Below, one piece after another: positions 1 through 5,543 of a stretch of DNA of 5,543 nt. Positions within the stretch are counted from its first letter, which is position 1, and every line of letters begins with the position of its first letter. The notes under the pieces are model-generated. The model had not been told where the DNA came from. It did no database searches and saw only the letters and a program-made list of their open reading frames with translations. This stretch comes from Gammaproteobacteria bacterium (GTDB lineage: Bacteria; Pseudomonadota; Gammaproteobacteria; Chromatiales; Chromatiaceae). The stretch is from contig JAHEHQ010000192.1 of NCBI GenBank assembly GCA_024644505.1, forward strand, positions 1-5,543. Direction: 5' to 3'. A program made the position numbers and the translations under genes.

Positions 1-2
1 CT

Positions 3-242
3 TCCTCCGGTGAGAACACCCGCTATGCCGCGGCCAAAATCAGTTCACCCCAATCGGGGCCGCAGGGCACCGGCAGAATCGATCATACGGTACGAAACGG
101 CGACAATCTCTGGACGCTGGCGCGTAACTACCGCGTCAGCCACCGGTCCCTGGCAAAATGGAACGGGATATCGACCAAGGACACCATATATCCCGGTCAG
201 AAACTGATTATCTGGAGCGAGAATCCGGGTTCGGGTTATTGA
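3..242 (+). CDS. mltD: LysM-domain protein, C-terminal fragment; probable membrane-bound lytic murein transglycosylase D
   Basis: This is an open frame running in from the left edge and ending at TGA 240-242, with 79 visible residues. Residues 27-71 form one LysM peptidoglycan-binding repeat: it begins with the typical HTVRNGDNLWTLA start, continues through the LAKWNG middle, and closes with the IYPGQKLIIW end. About 25 low-complexity Ser/Gly/Gln-rich residues precede it and look like an inter-repeat linker. A C-terminal LysM that ends almost at the stop codon is usual for MltD-type lytic transglycosylases, which cleave the glycan strand of murein with anhydromuropeptide formation at the inner face of the outer membrane. 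The catalytic SLT domain lies outside the window, so the MltD identity is inference. LysM amidases or NlpD-like proteins remain possible. The gene converges on the ABC transporter operon with only 31 bases between the two stop codons. Confidence 0.65.
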   Translation, partial: SSGENTRYAAAKISSPQSGPQGTGRIDHTVRNGDNLWTLARNYRVSHRSLAKWNGISTKDTIYPGQKLIIWSENPGSGY

Positions 243-273
243 TTCTGTCAACTGACTACGGGAAAACCGACTT
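243..273. other. short convergent intergenic gap
   Basis: Only 31 bases separate the stop of the LysM gene (+) from the stop of the tandem ATPase (-). The only self-complementary pieces I see are very short (a CGG/CCG pair around GAAAA, and GTCA/TGAC with a 2-base loop). There is no GC-rich hairpin with a T-run on either strand, so I do not call an intrinsic terminator here. Confidence 0.6.
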
Positions 274-2277
274 TCAACGCCTGTATTTGAAGCAGCTGAC
301 TCTCCTGGTATCACTCAGGCTTACACTGACGGGATAGGCCTCACGGCACTCGTCGGATGCCTGCAGGCAACGCGGATGGAAATGACATCCCGAAGGCGGG
401 GTGGCCGGTGACGGCATATCCCCTTCGAGTCTGATAACTTCGCGCCCGGAGCCGCTGTCGATCGCAGGTACGGCAGAGAGCAGTGCCTGGGTATAGGGGT
501 GTGCCGGTGAATCAAGCACCTCTTCAACCGTTCCCCTTTCCACGATCCGCCCCAGATACATTACCGCCACTTCATGGGCCAGGTAGGATACCACCGAGAT
601 GTTGTGTGTAATGAACAGGTAGGAGATGCGGTGCTCCTGCTGCAGGTCCATCAACAGATTGAGAATCTGGGCCTGCACCGATACATCCAGCGCGCTTGTG
701 GGTTCGTCACAGACGATAAAACGGGGTTCCACGGCAAGGGCCCTGGCGATACATATGCGCTGCCGCTGGCCGCCTGAGAACTCGTTGGGATAGAGGTCGG
801 CCGCATCGGCGGGCAAACCCACATGTTCCAGCAGCTCCAGGACCCTGCCGCGCCGACTGACGGCCGAGCCACCGATATTCTGGGCCTGCATGCCCTCAGC
901 AATGATGTCCCCTACCAGCATGCGGGGATTCATGGAGGCAACGGGATCCTGAAAAATGATCTGCATCCGGGAGCGGCGTTTCCGCAGCGCACCGCCTGTC
1001 AACCCGGTGAGTTCTTCGCCGCCGAACCTTGCACTTCCCCCGGTCGGACGAACAAGCTGCAGGATACCCTTGCCCACGGTGGTTTTGCCGCAGCCTGACT
1101 CCCCCACCAGGGCCAATGTACGCCCGGGTGCTATGGATATATCGACGCCGTCCACGGCCTTGACATGCCCAACGACCCTTTTGAATACCCCCTTGTGGAT
1201 GGGGAAGTGGACCTTGAGGTCTCGGGTTTCAAGGAGCGATTCTTCCGATTTGTGCACTGCCTTGGTTCCCGCTGAATCGGGTGTGACAGACTGATCGATA
1301 CGTATGTCCGGGTAGTTCTCCAGATGGCAGCGCACCCCTCCACCGGCTCCCTGCTCCCGCCAGTCCGGTTCCGATCTGGTACAGATATCCATGGATTGAT
1401 CACATCGATCCACGAACCTGCAATGCTTGAAATCCTGAGTCAGCTTGGGTACCGAACCCTTGATGACCGCCAGCCTCCCCCCCCGCTTCCCGCTGGTGGG
1501 CAGGGACTGGAAAAGTTTCTGACTGTAAGGGTGTGCAGGCGATCTGATGAACCGCTTTGTGGTGGCCTGCTCAATGAGCTGACCGGCATACATCACGGCC
1601 ACTCTGTCCGCCACATCGGACACCACGCCCAGATCATGGGTGATCAGCAGCACCGCCATCCCTGTCTTTTGTTGCAGGTCCTTGAGCAGTGCCAGAACCT
1701 GGGCCTGAATGGTGACATCCAGCGCAGTTGTGGGTTCGTCTGCAATCAACAGCTCCGGACGCCCCGCGAGGGCCATGGCTATCATCACCCGCTGTTTCAT
1801 TCCGCCGGACAGCTGATGAGGATACTCGTCCAGGCGTCGCACCGGGTCAGGTATACCGACCGCCTTGAGCAGTTCCACCGCCCTGGATCGGGTATCATTC
1901 CTGTTTTCGGGATCGTGCAGTCTGACGGATTCCCCAATCTGATCGGCTACCGTCCGCACCGCGTTCAGCGAGGTCATGGGCTCCTGGAAGATCATACCCA
2001 TGCGCCCTCCCCGTTCCCTGCGCATATCCATCTCGGCCAGATCGAAAAGACTGGTCCCCCCCAACCAGGCCTCGCCCTGGATAATCCTGCCCGAAGGGGG
2101 GAGCAGGCGCATGAGAGAAAGGGCCGTCATGGATTTGCCGCAGCCCGATTCGCCGAGCAGTGCAAAGGTTTCCCCGCGGCGGATTTCGAACTCCACGCCG
2201 TCCACTGCGCGAACCGGGTTTTCACCCTCCCCCAGCCAGGTCTTCAGTCCCTTGACTCTTAGCAGTACATCGGTCAT
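274..2277 (-). CDS. peptide ABC transporter ATP-binding protein with two fused ABC domains (DppD-DppF / YejF type)
   Basis: This 667-aa cytoplasmic protein would power uptake by hydrolysing ATP, supplying both nucleotide-binding domains of a peptide importer. First domain: Walker A GESGCGKS at 42-49, Q-loop Q98, signature LSGGMKQR at 156-163, Walker B LLIADEP at 176-182, H-loop H214. Second domain: Walker A GESGCGKT at 392-399, Q443, FSGGQRQR at 500-507, Walker B ending in D524-E525, H558. Both halves are followed by the SPAHPY segment of the oligo_HPY region and by four cysteines with the same spacing (286/292/299/317 and 631/637/644/662). All catalytic residues are present in both sites, so both should be active. 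E. coli YejF is about 529 aa; the added length lies in the two C-terminal extensions. I chose the ATG at 2277 because domain homology begins there and a TCAGGA lies 6 bases upstream. The frame stays open to 2790, but that part is antidomain noise over the permease gene. It is the last gene of the operon. Confidence 0.95.
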   Translation of the reverse strand: MTDVLLRVKGLKTWLGEGENPVRAVDGVEFEIRRGETFALLGESGCGKSMTALSLMRLLPPSGRIIQGEAWLGGTSLFDLAEMDMRRERGGRMGMIFQEPMTSLNAVRTVADQIGESVRLHDPENRNDTRSRAVELLKAVGIPDPVRRLDEYPHQLSGGMKQRVMIAMALAGRPELLIADEPTTALDVTIQAQVLALLKDLQQKTGMAVLLITHDLGVVSDVADRVAVMYAGQLIEQATTKRFIRSPAHPYSQKLFQSLPTSGKRGGRLAVIKGSVPKLTQDFKHCRFVDRCDQSMDICTRSEPDWREQGAGGGVRCHLENYPDIRIDQSVTPDSAGTKAVHKSEESLLETRDLKVHFPIHKGVFKRVVGHVKAVDGVDISIAPGRTLALVGESGCGKTTVGKGILQLVRPTGGSARFGGEELTGLTGGALRKRRSRMQIIFQDPVASMNPRMLVGDIIAEGMQAQNIGGSAVSRRGRVLELLEHVGLPADAADLYPNEFSGGQRQRICIARALAVEPRFIVCDEPTSALDVSVQAQILNLLMDLQQEHRISYLFITHNISVVSYLAHEVAVMYLGRIVERGTVEEVLDSPAHPYTQALLSAVPAIDSGSGREVIRLEGDMPSPATPPSGCHFHPRCLQASDECREAYPVSVSLSDTRRVSCFKYRR

Positions 2278-2283
2278 CTGTAA

Positions 2284-2289
2284 TCCTGA
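2284..2289 (-). promoter_or_regulatory. ribosome binding site of the tandem ATPase
   Basis: TCAGGA read on the minus strand lies 6 bases before the ATG at 2277. It supports this start over the in-frame start far upstream at 2790, which would put the first 171 residues over the permease gene and the REP pair. Confidence 0.65.
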
Positions 2290-2312
2290 CCCGGCAGAGC
2301 CGGAACCAAAGC

Positions 2313-2384
2313 GTAGGAGCGGGGTTGCCCGCGAACATGGGTCTTTCCGACGCCCCGACATTTCGCGGGCAAGCCCGCTCCTAC
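2313..2384. repeat. pair of inverted REP-like palindromes between permease and ATPase genes
   Basis: Two 23-base arms, 2313-2335 and 2362-2384, are inverted copies that match at 22 of 23 positions; the one mismatch is G2324 against G2373. C2312 and G2385 add one more pair. The loop is 26 bases. Each arm also has a smaller palindrome of its own, clearest on the right (GCGGGC, AA, GCCCGC). The motif GTAGGAGCGGGCTTGCCCGC resembles the REP elements abundant in Pseudomonas and other Gammaproteobacteria, which are moved by RAYT (Y1-type) transposases; no such gene is in the window. Transcribed with the operon, the pair could fold into a long hairpin between two cistrons. That could stabilise the upstream mRNA or reduce read-through into the ATPase gene. 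No T-run follows it, so it is not a standard intrinsic terminator. Confidence 0.85.
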
Positions 2385-2399
2385 GGGAATAGTCTTCAT

Positions 2400-3818
2400 C
2401 TAGCGACTTCCACGGAGCCGTGGATCGAATGCGTCCCTGACAACATCCGAAAACAGGTTGGCCGCGAGCACCAGAGAGAACATGAAGATCATCGCGGCAG
2501 CCAGGGACCACCAGACGATGGGTTCCCGTGCCATCTCCAGTCGGGCGCTGTTGATCATGTTGCCCCAGCTGTTCATGGTCGGATCCACGCCGATGTTGAC
2601 GTAAGAGAGCACCGCTTCGGCCAGAACCAGCCCGGAAAAATCCAGTATCACCGCGATCAAAACGATATGCAGCACATTGGGCAGGATGTGCCGGCCAATG
2701 ATCTTCAGGTTGCTGACACCAAATGCGGTGGCCGCCTGCACATAGTCCATCTCCCGCAGCTTCAGGGTTTCGCCCCTGAGCAGCCGGCAAAGCCCGGTCC
2801 AGCTTGTCACCCCCAGGATGATCACGAGAAAAAGCAGGCGCAGGTCCGCACGTTCCACCAGGCTGTTGAACTCGTCTGCATGATTGCTCATGTAGATCTG
2901 CAGCATCAGGATGGCTGCGGCGATCAGGAGCACGCCCGGGATAGAATTGAGTGTGGTATAGGTGTACTGGATGATGTCATCCACCCAGCCGCGGAAATAG
3001 CCTGCCATGATCCCCAGCAGGATGGCGGCGGGCAGCATCACAAGCGTGGTCAGGGTACCGATGAGAAGGCCGGTGCGGATACTCTTCAATGCCTGGTAGA
3101 ACACATCCTCGCCCACCTTGTCGGTGCCCAGGAGATGATACTTGGCAGCCAGCTCGGCGCTCCAGAAGATGAGCATCAGCATGAGCGCCAGGGTGTAAAA
3201 CACCGTTTTCCAGGGGATCTCCGTGGCGCCGCGCAGTACCGCTCTGCCCTGTGCCCCAAAACTCCGCCCGGAGCGCATGGCCAGCAGCATGATCAGGACG
3301 TTGGCAACCGCCAGGCTCACGACCAGGCCTTTGATAATACCGATGGCACTCAACCTGAGAATGTCCGGCAGCCGTTCGCTGTCCGGGTCAGTCAGATGAG
3401 CACCGCCGTAGGTGAGTCGCGGAAAATCCCTTATCACCCGGCCGTCTGGCAGTTCGATGTTCTCCTTCGCGTACAGCCGGGTGGCAAGGGGTGCGGAGTA
3501 GGTCTTTTCCTGACGTTCGCGAAGCCCCTCCACCAGTCTGTCAAACAGGCTGATCACCTCAACGGACTGAGTGGCATCGGCGCCCTTCAGTTCCGCCCTG
3601 TCCAGCATCGGGTGAAAATGGACGGAGTCCAGCAGGGCGACGACCAGATAGAAACTCAGCACGACCAGTGTGCCCACACCCACCTTGTTGCGCACCACCT
3701 GGCGCCAGGGGCCGCGCAGATGTGCCTTGCGCGAAGCATATATCCCGAAAAGGGTCGCAAACAGCAACAGCAGGAAAACCAGCGCGTCGGTCCAGAGTAT
3801 GACCAGTTGAGAGATCAT
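2400..3818 (-). CDS. peptide ABC transporter permease, DppC/OppC/YejE type, with extended N-terminus
   Basis: This 472-aa inner-membrane protein is one of the two channel subunits. The C-terminal part (about 200-472) is a normal DppC-like core. It has a membrane segment near 205-222, the HLLGTDKVGEDV motif at 228-239, and further membrane segments near 246-272, 288-309, 326-344, 380-405 and 433-456. The cytoplasmic EAA coupling loop that docks on the ATPase lies at about 358-382 (YVQAATAFGVS, then HILPN), and the protein ends in a DAFDPRLRG tail. Ahead of the core are about 200 additional residues: membrane segments near 4-27 and 46-66, a hydrophilic stretch at about 67-153 that should face the periplasm, and another membrane segment near 155-181. 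Usual DppC proteins are about 300 aa and E. coli YejE about 341. The ATG at 3818 overlaps the TGA of the preceding permease (ATGA). The upstream SD is weak, so initiation probably relies on translational coupling. The stop is TAG at 2402-2400. Confidence 0.93.
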   Translation of the reverse strand: MISQLVILWTDALVFLLLLFATLFGIYASRKAHLRGPWRQVVRNKVGVGTLVVLSFYLVVALLDSVHFHPMLDRAELKGADATQSVEVISLFDRLVEGLRERQEKTYSAPLATRLYAKENIELPDGRVIRDFPRLTYGGAHLTDPDSERLPDILRLSAIGIIKGLVVSLAVANVLIMLLAMRSGRSFGAQGRAVLRGATEIPWKTVFYTLALMLMLIFWSAELAAKYHLLGTDKVGEDVFYQALKSIRTGLLIGTLTTLVMLPAAILLGIMAGYFRGWVDDIIQYTYTTLNSIPGVLLIAAAILMLQIYMSNHADEFNSLVERADLRLLFLVIILGVTSWTGLCRLLRGETLKLREMDYVQAATAFGVSNLKIIGRHILPNVLHIVLIAVILDFSGLVLAEAVLSYVNIGVDPTMNSWGNMINSARLEMAREPIVWWSLAAAMIFMFSLVLAANLFSDVVRDAFDPRLRGSR

Positions 3819-4792
3819 GAGAGGCGAACCCTGGGGTCGACCAGCGTGTAGGAGATATCGGTCAACAGCAGGCCGAGGATGTAAAGCACGGATCCGAGAA
3901 ACACCATTGAGCGCACAATGGCGAAATCCTGGCTGTTGATGGCGTCAATGGTGTAGCTCCCCAATCCCGGTATGCCAAAAAAGGATTCGGTTATCAGGCT
4001 GCCCATGAAGAGCAGCGGCAATACCACAACCACGCCTGTCAGGATCGGAATCATGGCATTCTTGAGTACATGCCGGAACAACACCACCGCCTCGGACAGG
4101 CCTTTGGCACGTGCGGTACGGACGTAATCCTTGTTGATCTCTTCCAGGAACAGGGTTCGATACCAGCGGGTACCCGCACCGATGCCGCCGATTACCCCGA
4201 TGATGACGGGCAGTATGAGGAACTTGACGGATCCCAGGCCCGTGTCGTATCCGGAGATGGGTACAAGGTGCAGTAGTTTGCTGACCAGATATTGTCCCCC
4301 GATGATGTAGAAGAGACCGGATATAGACATCAATATCACACAAAGCACAACGCCCCAGAAGTCGATATAGGTGGCACGGAAGAAAGCGATCAACAATGCA
4401 AAGGTAATATTGACCAGCAGGCCGACCAGCAGCACCGGCACCGCAATTGCCAGGCTCGGCCACATCCGCTGGGAGATGTCATATCCGATATCACGGCCGC
4501 TGTCCGAGGAACCGAAGTCGAAACGGAACAGTTTCAGGGATTTTTGAAAAAATATGGTTTCCGTTATGCGCCCGGTTCCGGATGCGGATTCATTGAACAG
4601 CAGGGGCAGATCATAACCCCTCTCATGTTTCCAGTTCTCTATGGCCGCGGGGGTCACCCGCTTCATGCCCAGGTTCATTCTTGCCATGTCATCCGGGGAA
4701 TTGACGACGAAGAAGAGCACGAAGGTGAGGATATTCACACCGAGCAGTATGGGGATCGCATAAAGGATCCGGCGTATGATGTAGGCGGTCAT
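3815..4792 (-). CDS. peptide ABC transporter permease, DppB/OppB/YejB type
   Basis: This 325-aa inner-membrane protein is the second channel subunit. It opens with the family's typical MTAYIIRRILYAIPILLGVN segment (membrane helix about 9-30). A periplasmic loop of about 80 residues follows, then membrane segments near 112-138, 146-171, 189-206, 247-268 and 294-313. The EAA coupling loop is at about 222-248 (DYVRTARAKGLS, then HVLKNAMIP). ITESFFGIPGLG at 267-278 and the terminal DPRVR are also hallmarks of this family. The length fits DppB/OppB (about 310-340); YejB of E. coli is somewhat longer. I placed the start at ATG 4792: it overlaps the stop of the binding-protein gene as ATGA, has AGGAG 9 bases upstream, and begins exactly where family similarity begins. 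An in-frame start at 4900 would add 36 Arg-rich residues that do not look like this family. Confidence 0.95.
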   Translation of the reverse strand: MTAYIIRRILYAIPILLGVNILTFVLFFVVNSPDDMARMNLGMKRVTPAAIENWKHERGYDLPLLFNESASGTGRITETIFFQKSLKLFRFDFGSSDSGRDIGYDISQRMWPSLAIAVPVLLVGLLVNITFALLIAFFRATYIDFWGVVLCVILMSISGLFYIIGGQYLVSKLLHLVPISGYDTGLGSVKFLILPVIIGVIGGIGAGTRWYRTLFLEEINKDYVRTARAKGLSEAVVLFRHVLKNAMIPILTGVVVVLPLLFMGSLITESFFGIPGLGSYTIDAINSQDFAIVRSMVFLGSVLYILGLLLTDISYTLVDPRVRLS

Positions 4793-5543
4793 CTGGCCGC
4801 ACTCCTTTCGCGTTTCCGGAACAGGCGCACGGCCGGAACGGCGGATAAGATGAGTATGACGATCACGACGATTGGCGGCCAGAGCACGGGGGGATTCCAT
4901 TGCCTGCGCCGTTGGCTCCGCAGATCGGGAGCCAGCCGTTTGTATTTCAGGGTATTGTTTGCCATCAGATTGGGTTTGACGTTCCGGTACCAGTCGTGAT
5001 GCAGTGAAACCGCTTTTGGGAAAAAACCCCAGACCCAGGGTGCGTCATGTCGCAGGATCTCCACCATCCGGTCAATGATCTCCTGCCGCTCGGGACTGTT
5101 CTCCATGTTCTTCATACGCACGAAAAGGGCATCGAATTCCGGATTGCTGTAGTTCGCCGCATTCTCACCGCCATGCTTAACTTTTCCGTTGGGACCGTAG
5201 AGCATGAACAGAAAATTTTCCGGGTCGGGATAGTCGGCGTTCCATCCCCACATGAACATCTGGCCCGTGCCCTTGCGCATCTTTTCCTGAAATCGATTGT
5301 AGTCGGAAGCGCGGATCACGAGTTGAATACCGAGTTTGGCAAACTGCTTGCGTATCCAGTTCAACCGGGCTTTTCCATCCGGCCCCGACGAGGTGGTGTC
5401 GTAGTAGAGAATCAGGGGCTTACCTGTTTCCCTATCAACACCATTCGGGTAACCCGCCTCGGCCAGCAGCTGCCTGGCCACCGCAATGGCCTTGCGCCTG
5501 GGCTTCCCATCCCTGACCTCGTAGACCTGGTGATTGATGCCTT
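4789..5543 (-). CDS. family 5 extracellular solute-binding protein (peptide type), partial, with C-terminal membrane anchor
   Basis: The frame is open to the right edge, giving 250 residues of the C-terminal part; the true N-terminus and signal peptide lie beyond the window. The stretch ARQLLAEAGYPNG (visible 22-34) and the block MFMWGWNADYPDPENFLFMLY (95-115) are characteristic of SBP_bac_5 proteins of the DppA/OppA/YejA superfamily, which capture peptides or nickel complexes and deliver them to the permease. The YSNPEFDALF and WVWGFFPKAVSLHHDWYRNVKPN segments (131-140, 169-191) also fit this family. The fold should end near residue 205. Instead the protein continues through basic RSQRRR into a hydrophobic helix at about 218-241 and a short RKRER tail, which predicts anchoring in the inner membrane with the tail in the cytoplasm. 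The GTG at 5481 is internal, not the start. The gene is first in the visible operon and overlaps the permease start by 4 bases. Confidence 0.93.
   Translation of the reverse strand, partial: GINHQVYEVRDGKPRRKAIAVARQLLAEAGYPNGVDRETGKPLILYYDTTSSGPDGKARLNWIRKQFAKLGIQLVIRASDYNRFQEKMRKGTGQMFMWGWNADYPDPENFLFMLYGPNGKVKHGGENAANYSNPEFDALFVRMKNMENSPERQEIIDRMVEILRHDAPWVWGFFPKAVSLHHDWYRNVKPNLMANNTLKYKRLAPDLRSQRRRQWNPPVLWPPIVVIVILILSAVPAVRLFRKRERSAAR
4801..4808 (-). promoter_or_regulatory. ribosome binding site of the DppB-type permease
   Basis: AAAGGAGT on the minus strand has its AGGAG core 9 bases before the ATG at 4792. It lies inside the last codons of the binding-protein gene. It decides the start in favour of 4792 over 4900 and fits translational coupling through the ATGA overlap. 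Confidence 0.75.

Noticed and set aside
10..207. 65-codon plus-strand frame starting at GTG 10
   Set aside because: It lies in a different frame over the LysM coding region, and the LysM repeat in frame 3 is unmistakable.
1324..2262. 312-codon plus-strand open frame opposite the first ABC domain
   Set aside because: It is the mirror of conserved ABC motifs on the other strand and its own product has no domain features.
2362..2390. Right REP arm read as an intrinsic terminator
   Set aside because: The hairpin is strong but no run of T follows it on either strand, and the sequence matches a REP-type repeat better.
2278..2790. In-frame upstream extension of the tandem ATPase by 171 residues
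   Set aside because: The extension crosses the REP pair and overlaps the permease gene in another frame, and it shows no ABC-family content. The ATG at 2277 has an SD and starts the domain correctly.
2325..3851. 508-codon open frame on the plus strand, antisense to the 472-aa permease
   Set aside because: Its product is rich in His, Gln and Asp with no recognisable domain, typical of a shadow opposite a hydrophobic membrane protein. The minus-strand permease carries clear family motifs.
4793..4900. 36-residue N-terminal extension of the DppB-type permease
   Set aside because: It would overlap the binding-protein gene over its membrane anchor, is Arg-rich and unlike the family's N-terminus, and the ATG at 4792 has a good SD and the ATGA overlap.
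4292..4999. 235-codon plus-strand open frame opposite the permease and binding-protein junction
   Set aside because: Its Gln/His/Asp-rich composition and its position opposite two well-supported genes mark it as a shadow.

Overview
The window suggests a Gammaproteobacterium. The reasons are a MltD-like LysM protein beside a peptide ABC transporter, moderately GC-rich DNA, and REP-type palindromes of the GTAGGAGCGGG..CCCGCGAA kind known from pseudomonads and relatives. Genus cannot be judged from this sequence.

Layout. Positions 3-242 (+) hold the last 79 codons of a LysM-containing protein, most likely the C-terminus of a membrane-bound lytic murein transglycosylase of the MltD type. It converges on a four-gene minus-strand operon that fills the rest of the window. 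In transcription order (right to left) the operon is: a family 5 solute-binding protein, cut by the right edge, with an unusual C-terminal membrane anchor; a DppB/OppB/YejB-type permease of 325 aa; a DppC/OppC/YejE-type permease of 472 aa with a long N-terminal extension; and a 667-aa ATPase carrying two ABC domains in one chain. The first three genes are joined by 4-base ATGA stop/start overlaps. The last is separated by 122 bases that contain a pair of inverted REP-like palindromes.

How they work together. The binding protein would capture peptides in the periplasm, the two permeases form the inner-membrane channel, and the tandem ATPase supplies both nucleotide-binding domains. The order and the fused ATPase match the yejABEF plan, but the ATPase keeps full Dpp/Opp-type C-terminal cysteine motifs in both halves. 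Adjacency to a murein hydrolase makes peptidoglycan-derived peptides a plausible but unproven substrate.

The system as a whole is a recognisable peptide/nickel-class importer, not a new kind of machine. Its unusual parts are the C-terminally anchored binding protein, the extended permease, the two identically spaced four-cysteine motifs, and the REP pair inside the operon.
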